Of a stretch of 64,000 nucleotides of DNA, positions 54,609-64,000 are shown piece after piece. Below the pieces are notes generated by a model. That model searched no databases. It saw nothing but the letters and a program-made list of their open reading frames with translations, and had not been told where the DNA came from. The stretch comes from Cyanodermella asteris (Eukaryota > Ascomycota > Lecanoromycetes > Ostropales > Stictidaceae), in the NCBI GenBank assembly GCA_900618795.1, contig UYJD01000002.1, forward strand, positions 2,301,077 to 2,365,076. The letters run 5' to 3'. Each line of letters opens with the position of its first letter. Within the stretch, counting starts at the first letter, position 1. The position numbers and the translations under genes are program-made.

Positions 54609-56543
54609 CTAGTCGTACGACTTGATCAGTTCGTCCAGCTTCTTCGAGTCGTTCACATAGTCGATCTGCGAAGCGCTGAGTACTTGATATCGAACTCTAT
54701 ACGATTGTCAGAAGTGTCCTTCGTCAGTGTTAATTTGGGATGAGCTTACCTCTGCTGATCCTGATAATTGTCCATCTTCGCTCTACACCGAAGTGTAAGG
54801 GTCTGCCATGACGCATCTGTCATGACATTCTGAGCGCCATGCGGAATGCCACTCTCTTGCAGGCCTTGGAACTCAGTCGCAGTCATACCCATGATCTTCT
54901 GTCCGACGTCGTCAAAGCAGCTGACCCACATCTGCCCGGTATGGTCGGCGACGTTTATACTCATAATATAGCGCCATTCGGGGCTGGGATACGTCTTCAT
55001 GCACTTCTCGCACCGCCAGCCCTCACCCTCTTCGACGACTTTCTTGTTACACTTGACCTCCGGAGGCGACGGGCATGCTGGGTACGAGATGTTCTCTGGT
55101 CTGATGTAGATTATCGTCGCCTTGGTCTGGAAATATTCAGCCTCCTCGCCCCTCATGCCGATACCTTCGTTCTTGATGTGCTCGATCGTCAACGTCGGGT
55201 CGTTGCGAGCAGTCGGTCCAGCGCCCTGGCCCCGCATGCCCTCGTGGTTGTTCAATGCATCATTCTTGCCACCAGCCGAGTACCATCCTTTGAGTCTGTG
55301 GGCCACCGGGAAATCTGGGTCAACGGCCATGGTGCCGGACGAGAGAAGCGAGAGGGAGCGGCCACCGAAATCAGACACCTTGACACCTTTGAATGCCAGT
55401 ACTGAGTCGGGATGCACATCGAAAGTCGTTGCCGTGTTGCCCCAGAGGGTAAGCCTTATTGAGAAATGCGAGTCGTCAACAATGGTGAGCTCGCGCTTGC
55501 TGAACGGCTTGCCGTTTGATTTCGAGACTATCTCATCGATCTGGCCGACTTCTTTGAGCACGCCGCAGACATCGATCACTCCGTCCTTCTCGATGTGCGC
55601 AATGTCGGAGATTTGACTGAAGTTGTATGTGACCTCCGGGACGTCGGTTGCATCTTCAGCCTTCTCAACGATGGTGTCATTGCGGAAGGAGATCTCGTAG
55701 TCATTGTTAAGGTTCGAGAACTGCTTCTTGGCCATCTTGACGTCGCCCTGGCTGATGTAGTACACACCGCCCTGCTCAAACATGTCGTAATATGCATCGC
55801 ACTGGTCGTTGAAAGCCGTAGCTTTAATCTCGCCACTCTCATCCAGTAGATTGACACTGAATAGTTTGCCCTCACCATTCTTGTTGTGCCAGTGCCGGAC
55901 GTCTGACTTTGTCGTTACTCGAGCTTTAATCGTCCACTTGTGAGCGTATGGAGAGATTCCCTCGATGAGCATGATGTTGCCATGTGAATTGTTCTGAGCT
56001 GGTCTGTTGGGCAAGCTTCGGCCCACTTGTGATGGCTCCTCCTTTTTGATAGCTTTGTTACCATAGAAATCCTGACCGTTCATCGATGGAGGCGCATGTC
56101 CGCCAGCGGTTCCCGGCTCTCTTTTCGGCTCAGTGCTGTTGGACAGCGCAGCAGGCTGGCCGATTTTGGGTACGACCTTGTAGTCGTCCAGGACTTCGAG
56201 GTCGATCACGATCAGGATCCTCTTGCCTTTGATGGCGTTGGCGGTGAACTGCTTCAACTTCACAAACACCCCCGTTCTGACGCGATTGCTAAGATGGGTG
56301 GCTTGCTGTGCAAGCATGCCCTGAACATAGTTGTCGATATCGCTCAGCACTATCCGAAATCTCGACTGGTCCTGGGCCATGGGAGCAAACTGCACTACTT
56401 GGAGGATGGGGTTCTTGCCCTCGGTGACGGGCTCAGAGACGGCGAAAAGCTCACTGCGCTTGTCAGAACGAGATGGGATTTATGGCGTGGCTGACATACC
56501 TGAGAAACCCGCGGGTCACGGCATCGGCACCGTCCAACGACAT
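54609..56543 (-). CDS. RFA1: replication protein A large subunit
   Basis: RPA70 is the single-stranded-DNA-binding subunit of RPA, used in replication, repair and recombination. Exons 56543-56500, 56453-54750 and 54696-54609 (introns of 46 and 53 nt) give 611 residues, close to yeast Rfa1 (621). The N-terminal OB fold starts AVTRGFLSELFAVSEP and runs through NPILQVVQFAPM. The linker (~110-180) is Ser/Lys/Pro rich. DBD-A and DBD-B include WTIKARVTTKSDVRHWHN and ISFRNDTIVEKAED. DBD-C carries the zinc ribbon (KCNKK...WRCEKC, ~480-500) and YIMSINVADHTGQ. The short last exon completes the C-terminal helix (SYD end). The start is the ATG at 56543 (MSLDGADAVTRGF). Confidence 0.95.
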
Positions 56544-56636
56544 CTTGATAGCCTCTTGTGTGTCGTTTGGTGTTGCTGTGGTTAGTTTGGAAATGGGATG
56601 GTTTCGACTTGCTTGTGGCGGAACGCAGCTTGGAAG

Positions 56637-56651
56637 ACGCGCCGCAACGCG
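56637..56651. promoter_or_regulatory. paired ACGCG cores upstream of RPA1
   Basis: Two ACGCG cores lie 10 bp apart at 56637-56641 and 56647-56651, about 95-110 bp upstream of the RPA1 start. They resemble the MluI cell-cycle box bound by MBF-type factors at replication genes in yeasts. The exact ACGCGT is not present, so this is a candidate only. Confidence 0.35.
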
Positions 56652-56917
56652 CTTCTGTTAGATGGGATGAGCGGGGCGCGCGTGCGCTCTCAGCCCGCTC
56701 AGGCTTCTGCCGCCGCTTTACTGCGGGGCATGGAGTTGCCATGCTTGCTCTCCGTTCGTGGCCCTTGAAGCCACACGCGGATGCTGGGCTGCTTGACAAG
56801 TCGTGTCTGTCGATCTCTTGAAACCAGCGGAACGTGTTTTGTGGGCTTCAACGTCATCTTCCAAAGCGCAGAAGTTCCAGTCCTTCATCGGCAACCGTTG
56901 AAGCCATCCACTACATC

Positions 56918-58096
56918 ATGGCCGACAATAACGAACCCAAGGTAGCAACCAAGGCACCTGAAAGTGATGCTGCCGCTTCTCAGAGTCTAGTACCAGGCGA
57001 TACTCCAGCCCAGACGGGAGCTTCGATGGGAGTAAGCAGATCAATGAACGAGAGCGGCACGAATGATACCGCTGACACGCTGTAGGAGCACTGCGTGACT
57101 GACAGACCAACCCGTGAGTATTGTTCAGCCAGTTCATACAGACCAATGGCTGCAACCTCGAAGTATGATTCTCTCAAGGCATGAAAAACTGACCCTCACA
57201 GCTTCGGGTGTGTCGTCGTCAGGAGAAATCACAAAGCTGGGAGACATCGATGTATGTGATGAGGAGACATTCCCATCGCACACCCTTCATTGACGGGTAC
57301 GAAGGTCTATATCACCAAGCCGGCCGACTATCCACACTCACCTGGAAAGCTCTTGCTACTCCTTAGCAGTGGCACCGGCATTCACAGCGTCAACAACCAG
57401 CTGCAAGCTGATGCTTTCGCTTCGCATGGCTACCTAGTCATCATGCCCGACCAGTTCAACAAGGACCCTGCCCCCAACTCGTCAAACGTGAACGCGGTTC
57501 GCGGGGAGCAGCCTTCTGTCATTGAGCAAGTCAAGCTGACTGCGGTCGAAGCAGCACAATCCTTCATGATTGACATGTGGCTGGCTCGACAAACTCCGGA
57601 AAAGGTGACCCCCATCCTGAACAAAGTTGTCGATGCAGCTAAGGAGGAGTTCGCCGACTCGATCGCTTCTGGTGGAGGAATCTACGCTGTCGGATACTGC
57701 TTTGGTGGCAAGTATGTGCTTCAGCTTGCTAGCGAGCTGCCAGATACCGTTGCAGCAGGCCAAGCACTCAAGGATGAAGAAGCTGGCGTGGTCAAGAGAG
57801 AGCCAGTCATTAAGGCCGGAGCACTTGCACATGGCACGCAGATTACGAGCCAGGATTTCAAGGATGTGAAGAGTCCGGTATGCATCGTCGCTGTTGAGAA
57901 TGATCAGTTGTTTCCAGCGGAGCATCGTAACAATGGGGTCAAGATGCTGGATGAGAAGAAGATTGAGAACGAGGTCAAGGTCTATCCCGGCGTGCCCCAT
58001 GGCTTTGCCGTGGTTGGAGAGTACACCGACGGGAAGATTAAGACTGCGCAGAAGGAAGCATTTGAGCAGATGCTTGCGTTCTTGAAGGATCACTGA
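56918..58096 (+). CDS. dienelactone hydrolase family protein 2
   Basis: Four exons give 327 residues: 56918-57031, 57086-57113, 57202-57251 and 57305-58096, all with GT-AG introns and matching phases. The tiny 28-nt exon 2 was fixed because it supplies the conserved EHCVTDRPTP block, and exon 3 supplies SSSGEITKLGDID before VYITKP. The triad is Cys in GYCFGGKY, Asp in ENDQLFP and His in PGVPHGF. Residues 1-38 (MADNNEPKVATKAPES...) are an extra disordered leader. It shares its fold with protein 1 across RPA1, but the two are clearly diverged. Substrate unknown. Confidence 0.88.
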
Positions 58097-58632
58097 GTAA
58101 GCTTGGCAAAAATCTTCTTCCGCGGAGCTTGTTGCTCTGGCGTGACCGCATTTTGGGTCAGTTCAAGTTTCTGTAGCGGCATTGATCATTTCGACTTGAC
58201 TATTGTCCATATCAAGGAAAGATACGATAGCTCAGTCGTCCAGCCTATGCGAAATAGCTTTCGTAAGTGCGTTTGAGGTGGTAGAAAATGCGGTTGTGAG
58301 TGAACTTACGTAATCGGCAAGCTTTCCACTGCGCCAAGCTGATTTAGACTCGAACCAGTCAATCACTCACGACGCGACTTCCTAGACACTCTCATACCAA
58401 TAAGTGTACTTTGATTCACCTCGCTTCACGGTGGTCTGATTCTGCGCTGCATCCACGACCCTGAGTTGACTCGTCTGGCTCAGGAGCTGAAGCAATTCAA
58501 GGCATACTTTAAAGTGCTTGACAAAACATGTCCGCCGAAGCAACAAATCCAACGCATGATTTTTGGCAAAGATATCCATAGCACTCATACAATATTGCGA
58601 ATCTTGTACGAAGATAATTTATGTGATACGTT
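58097..58632. other. intergenic between tandem genes
   Basis: Contains the 3' UTR of dienelactone hydrolase 2 and the promoter of the TFIIIC subunit gene. No gene-like frame. Confidence 0.45.
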
Positions 58633-60027
58633 ATGTCTGAGTCACAGGTCGATGAGTCTGAGTCCGAATGGGAATACGAATATGACGACACGCAAACACA
58701 GGTATACATATGCATTATGCCATGGACCCAACAAAAATCTGAAAGCTGACCTTCTCAGACGATCTACGTGACCATTGATCTTCCATACCAGCGCGCCCCT
58801 GATATGAAAACAAACGACCTTACTACCAAAGAAAGCCGACCAAAACCTAGTACAGAACCCGACGGCGACCAGGAGCCTGCCAGCCCGAGCAGCGAAGACG
58901 AAGGCGACGGCGAAGGCGATGAAGGCGACGGCGAAAACGACGAAGACCAACCCCGAGCAGACGCTTCCGATGAAGACAGAAGTGGCGAGGAATCTCAGGA
59001 TGACGAGGACTCGCAAGCGGATAACGACTCGCAGGCCAAGGATGCGCCACCATCGAGCTCGATTCAGATCCTTGATCTTCACTCACGGAATCCCCTAATC
59101 TCTTACAATAACCAAGTATATTCGTGCACTTGGGGTAGAACCATCGGCACAGACCTCATCTTTGCTCGGCCAGGGGATGCTGATAAGAGTGGTATGCCTC
59201 TCGTGAGGGAGAATGGTTTTGACCTTGTGACTGCGTCAAGAGTGAAGCTGAGTGGAAAGCCTGTATTCCTGGAGCCAAAGAAGAGCACTTCTGCGACGAC
59301 GCTGCCGAATGCGATGGGACAAGCAGGCGCCTCGACCTCAGTCACCATCAATTCGATTGGTCAGGAAGGAAGTCGGGCGGATGTCACAGCTCATGTAGCA
59401 TTGCCGATGTCGCAGCCTGCACGCACAAATCCCTATCCGCTGCCAGCTGCACCTCCTGCTCAAGCTGTCTCTAATGACGACACGTCCGGAGCGTCCATCA
59501 AGGACCCACGAACGGAAGCCCACATCCAAGAACGAAATGCATGGTTACAACGATTCTCCGAAATTCGCCAGCAACGCGGGGAGTCGGCGAACATTCCCAT
59601 TCGGGTGGGCAGGTCATACATCGACTGGGTCCCGAAATCGATAGGAAATGCATCCAACAATGCTGCAAGCAGTCAAGCCAACGGCCAGAATCGAGATGCT
59701 GTCAACCAGCCTCCGATACCCGAGCAGTATATGACTGGTTACAATGTTCAAAGCGGTGCAGCGGCGGTAAGACCAGCAACCCCAGAGATAGCTACCAGAG
59801 ATACACAACAAGGACTACAGGTTACGCCTTCGACAGCTTCTGTCACACCTGCGGCGACGCCTCGAGGTCGGGGTCGAGGAGGCCGACCGGCTGGGCGTGG
59901 GAGGGGTCGTGGGAGTAGAGGAGGGCGAGGGAGACGCAGTCAGGCGACCACAAACAGGACGAACTTGATAGATGCCTTGACTGGTCTCGAACCCGAGTCT
60001 GAGGATACTGAGATGCCAGATGCGTAG
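58633..60027 (+). CDS. TFIIIC subunit 6-like protein (tau55-related)
   Basis: Exons 58633-58701 and 58759-60027 across a 57-nt intron (GTATAC donor, CAG acceptor, phase 0) give 445 residues. The acidic start (EWEYEYDDTQTQ followed by TIYVTIDL) and the core ILDLHSRNPLISYNNQVYSC, then WGRTIGTDLIFA (~125-160), are the tau55/TFIIIC_sub6 signature, a beta-barrel dimerisation domain of the Pol III factor that binds tRNA-gene B boxes. Between them lies an acidic disordered stretch (~50-115). The C-terminus is disordered and ends with Gly/Arg repeats (RGRGRGGRPAGRGRGRG, ~395-425) that could bind RNA or DNA, then an acidic tail. Length and tail exceed the minimal family domain. Confidence 0.85.
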
Positions 60028-60733
60028 TCTACCATGAATTCAATCAAATGCCATTTGGTGCCGACCTCGATTCTTTGGAGTTTGAAGCACGCAGGACAGC
60101 ACACACGTCGTACAATTTACAATCAAGTTGGAGGAACAAATTTGACACAGTAAATATATTGCAACCAACATTATAGAGTCTAGCATGTCTGTCGGTTGTC
60201 AGCTAGCGTCCTTATTTACCGATTGAAACGCAATATCCATTTTACAGGCTTGTTCTCGGGCCTCAATTGATCAGTCCTCGCTGTTCAAGCACTTGTAGAC
60301 ATTCTTGAAGCTCAGTAAAAGCTGTGCAGATAGTCTTATCACTCTATGCATGAATCTGCTTCTGCTTTCATCCCAGCAGGGTAATCAGAACAAATCTGAT
60401 TTGTTCCTTGACGCAATGGAAACAGTATCCACGAGCCGACCCCTCACACAAAACGTCCATCAAGGTTCTGGGCCAGTATGATCACATCGCATCCGCCGAT
60501 CACGGCTCTGTGGAGGAAGCTCGCACAGCGCGCTAAACCGCTTACGTCATGGACGAATCTTCGGTGCGCGGCCAAAGCTCTGCCGCCACTCCGATTACGA
60601 CCCTGCGAAAGTTCGCAACTGCCGTCCATACACTCACAACCCATCATCCCATCATCACCTGAGAATCGTCCGACCAGCACGACTCCCTCCTAAGATAACC
60701 CCACCACACGACTCGCACACGGCCATTGCTATC
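60028..60733. other. intergenic between tandem genes
   Basis: AT-richer 3' flank of the TFIIIC gene, then the ISU1 promoter. No supported frame. Confidence 0.45.
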
Positions 60734-61418
60734 ATGTTCAGACAGGGCCTCCGCACATCCGCTCGCGCCGCATCGCGCGGTCTCGCCGTCACGGCATCTC
60801 GGCCGACTCTTGCAGCGACGCAGACGCTCCGGGCTGCCACAGCATCAGCACCATCAGTCACCGCGCCGGGATCGAGGCGGGAATACCATGAGAAGGTGCT
60901 CGACCACTACAGCAACCCCCGAAATGTCGGATCGATGAACAAGACGGACGGAGACGTCGGCACGGGACTCGTGGGCGCACCGGCGTGCGGTGACGTGATG
61001 AAGTTGCAGATCCGGGTCGACCCCAAGAGCAACACCATAGCCGACGTCAAGTTCAAGACGTTCGGTTGCGGGTCCGCCATTGCGAGCAGCAGTTATTTGA
61101 CCGAGTTGGTTAGGGGGATGACGCTGGAGCAGGCGAACCGGATCAAGAATACGGAGATTGCGAAGGAGTTGTGCTTGCCGCCTGTTAAGCGTGAGTCTCG
61201 ACTTGAACAGACTTGAGGTGATATCTTTGTATGCTGACTGTCAATTAGTCCACTGCTCTATGTTGGCTGAAGACGCGATCAAGTCCGCCATCAACAACTA
61301 CTATACCAAGAACCCCAAGGTCAAGCAGACCGACCTCGGTGGCACCGGTGCCTCCATGCCAAAGATCGAAGTTGATGTCACAGAGGCTCCTGCTCAGGCT
61401 CAAGCCTCAACAGCATGA
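60734..61418 (+). CDS. ISU1: mitochondrial iron-sulfur cluster assembly scaffold
   Basis: Exons 60734-61190 and 61249-61418 across a 58-nt intron (GTGAGT donor, TAG acceptor, phase 1) give 208 residues. Residues 1-48 are a mitochondrial presequence rich in Arg/Ser/Ala without acidic residues. The mature core begins REYHEKVLDHYSNPRNVGS. Cluster ligands C85 (PACGD, with D87), C112 (TFGCGSA) and C155 (KLHCSML) are all present. The LPPVK motif that binds the Hsp70 chaperone is at 148-152 and is split by the intron only after its last Lys. The protein builds 2Fe-2S clusters from sulfur delivered by the Nfs1 cysteine desulfurase. A C-terminal Ala/Gln tail extends past the usual end. Confidence 0.95.
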
Positions 61419-64000
61419 ACCATTTGATATTGTGGAGATGTACGATCATAAGCGATGCGGAGTTTGAAAACGAAAGACCCAGAAACGAACCCCATACTCA
61501 TGGCGTTGATGGCATGCGAGGTCTCTTTTGTTCGTCGGAGAGGTGGTGGCGTTCTGTACATGTTTTTGGAGGGGAAATTGGGAGAAGAAATGACGAAGAC
61601 GGTTTGATTGCTTGCAATTGAATGCCTTGGGACACGGATAGTCTGTCAATCACCAAGGCGTCTACACACCTCCGTTTAAAGCGGTTCTTTGGGAACGAAT
61701 CGAAACAAAATTGAAATCCCATCTTCACCATTTGCCTGAGTTATGCACTCTCATGCGTCTGAGGTCCTTCTGGGTCTCACGTAGTGGTGTCAAGTCGCTT
61801 GATCAAGGCCCACTAAAGCAGAGCGGATAGCCCATTCAAAGGCAAACGCTTCTGGACACGTACGTCACAGACCATCATCGATGAGCATCGACAGCTGAGC
61901 AACCAGATATACGCCACTTCTGCTGCTTCGACGGTACCGGGATGGGTAGAATGTTATGTGCGCCCGTCCAGAAGCTACAGCCAGGTTCAGAGGCATGAAT
62001 CTTTTCCGTGCTTACATCCAAAGCTCCTGGCTCATGATCAAAGGTTCTTTTACACATGTTCGTTTGCGACTATTTTTGTTTTTGTATTTTTTCTGGAAGC
62101 TGGACTGAATTGCAATTGTGAACCGCGTGCCGCGATGCATGTATTTGCCAATGTCGCGTGTGATTTGCATGTTGCTGGCAGTCGAGTGCCTGAGGTCGGA
62201 TACTTATTCAGGGAATGATGGTAATTCGGCTTTGGGTGTCCTCGAGCGGGACCTCTGACTTGCGATGCTGAGTTCGCCGAGCATCAAAATGGCGCGCAGT
62301 GATACTTCTTGCATCGTTGTCTGTCACGAGGAAAGGTCAGTGGCCCGTCTTTGGACTTCTCGATGCTCTGGTCAGTGGTTGCGAAGGCAATAGAGGGGAC
62401 TGCCGCTGTACCTACCATAAGCGCCAAAAGCTTGCAACTTGGTGCAGATTCTCATTGCTAGCGATGAGACGGCAGATGGTCAAGAGCAGAGCCGAGCTAC
62501 GAAGCTCTCCTTATGTCGCACTAGTCAATGTCAAGCGAGAACGGTCGTCTGATCAGTCATCCAGCCGCTTGGCGATATGAGAGTCTCGTTCAATGGCACC
62601 CCTGAAATGCGGGTATAAAGGAGCATGCGGGTGGTCGATCGTGATTGTCTCCGATCAGGGCGTCAGTGGCTTACTCAGGCCGCAGGTCTTTCCTACCAAG
62701 AAGGTAATGGTGCGTTCGGAGGTGCTAAAGAGAGCCTCCAGCCGAGAAAGCCTTACAAGCGGTATCAATCGTGCCTGCAGTGGTGGGATTCATGGCCCGA
62801 GGGGATCGACGGTCTTCGGGTAGTCCACGGTACTGGTGAACACGTCGGCGGAGATTGAGGCTCTTTTCAGCAGAACAGCTTGGCTATACTAGTAGCTTCT
62901 GAACTCCAGCTTTCGCTTTCGGATCGATTTGGTCATCTTCCCCGCGATATACCGTGCCTGATTGTGTGGCCATAGAACTGCCTTGGAGACGTTCGAACAC
63001 ATGGTTCCTTATGGTGCCTGTATCGACAGTCGACGATGAAGCTTTCGCGTCGCACATCATCAGCCTCCGTAGTTAGCATTGCTCCACACACCAGCTCGAC
63101 CATGGAGACTCAAATCCTGCTGACGATTACGACAGCATTGTCATTGGCTTCCGACGTGCAATGTGGTGTTGTCTCGGAGCGCACGGCGCAGAGCAGGCCC
63201 AGAACTGTGTCTTGACTTCATCATCCATTCTCTTGGCAACGCCCGAACGTCGTCGACCGCCGGTCGCAGAAGCAAAATCTTCTCCCTTCCACCTCCACCT
63301 CCACGATCGGACAGCGACTTGCAGAGGTGCGAGACTGCTTACGCTTTCCTGTAGTTCCTTGTTGTCCCAACCTGCCTCGCATTTTCGGAAACGAGATACT
63401 GTCCTGCGGCTGGAGCCCCTCATCGAGACACGCGCCGACAACCACCACTTGCAGCTCCTGCAGCGTCCAGAATAGCTTCAAAGGACGGCTCCAAGGCCCA
63501 GATCGTCCGTTGCTTGTGGCGATAGCGTCTTGAGGTTCTCCCGTCTTCCATATGACTTGTGTGAACGAATCGAGACGCATTATGCGCGAACAAGCTTCTT
63601 TATCGGTATTTGGGCAACCGCCAAAAATCCAATCTGTATTTACATGCAAAAACAAGATTAATTGCGTTACAGTATGGCTTGAAAACCTCTCGACGGCCAC
63701 GAGACGACACGTTTGCGAGCCATCATGTATGCCGATCTCACCTGAGATGTTAGCTGCGGCGTGGAGAAGCTACGACGACCACTGTCATACCAATCTTATT
63801 CTTTGTTCACAACACAACACCGTGCGAGCTCGATCCTCTAATCTCGATAGGGCTTTCGCATCCTCAGGCTCGCTTAATTCGAACCTTGTGGTCTGTTGAG
63901 CGAGACATCAGACATCAGACATCAGCCGTCTGGAGACTGGAGTATTTTTGACCCATGAAAAGCTTCATGGAAGCTTTGGCCTTAATGACGCCCAGACATC
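61419..64000. other. ~2.6 kb gene-poor window end
   Basis: Apart from the ISU1 3' UTR, no gene is supported. Frames such as 63221-63700 (minus) and 62299-62580 (plus) show no domain. A small AGACATC triple repeat lies at 63903-63925. Confidence 0.45.
63903..63925. repeat. AGACATC short tandem repeat
   Basis: Three tandem copies of AGACATC occur, followed by a partial fourth unit. A microsatellite of no evident function. Confidence 0.85.

Overview
The window looks like nuclear DNA of a filamentous ascomycete (Pezizomycotina). A Dothideomycete is my guess, but that is inference from gene content and not proven. Supporting signs: genes of 1-4 exons, introns mostly 48-170 nt with GTRNGT donors and YAG acceptors, compact intergenic regions, both strands used equally, and a mix of eukaryotic housekeeping genes with typical filamentous-fungal families (Pth11-like rhodopsin-fold membrane protein, HHE hemerythrin, DHA1-type MFS, Crh-type wall enzyme, paired dienelactone hydrolases). 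I found no rRNA, tRNA, CRISPR array, secondary-metabolite core gene or virus-like element.

Layout. 0-10 kb is accessory-like: small hypothetical genes, a degenerate ~110 bp tandem repeat, a decayed GNAT acetyltransferase and a single-pass membrane protein with a signal peptide. 10-24 kb is a housekeeping block: eRF3/SUP35, a Yrb30-like RanGTP-binding protein, a Kap123/importin-4 karyopherin, a 2-oxoglutarate oxygenase and the nucleolar helicase MAK5. 24-33 kb carries a 264-bp MITE in front of an MFS transporter, an SDR, a rhodopsin-fold membrane protein and an F-box-like gene. 33-44 kb holds a large SNF2 ATPase, an HHE protein, a zinc alcohol dehydrogenase and a GPI-anchored Crh transglycosylase. 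44-52.7 kb is gene-poor and then has a Cys-rich small protein, a Ure2-like GST with a possible mitochondrial leader, and a head-to-head pair of diverged F-box-like paralogues with a 24-bp minisatellite between them. 52.9-61.4 kb is dense: dienelactone hydrolase 1, RPA1, dienelactone hydrolase 2, the TFIIIC tau55-like subunit and the Fe-S scaffold ISU1. The last 2.6 kb has no gene I can support.

Genes were joined across introns by requiring GT-AG borders, matching phase and a continuous family-consistent protein. For most multi-exon genes this gave lengths close to those expected for the family. The recognised genes do not form one pathway. Several serve core functions (translation termination, nuclear transport, 60S biogenesis, DNA replication, Pol III transcription, Fe-S assembly), while the stretches between them carry faster-evolving membrane, stress and F-box genes. 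The main points for a second look are the MITE, an entirely open 450-nt intron in the Crh gene, a 3' splice-site choice that decides whether a membrane protein keeps its tail, and the repeat-bearing interval between the F-box paralogues.
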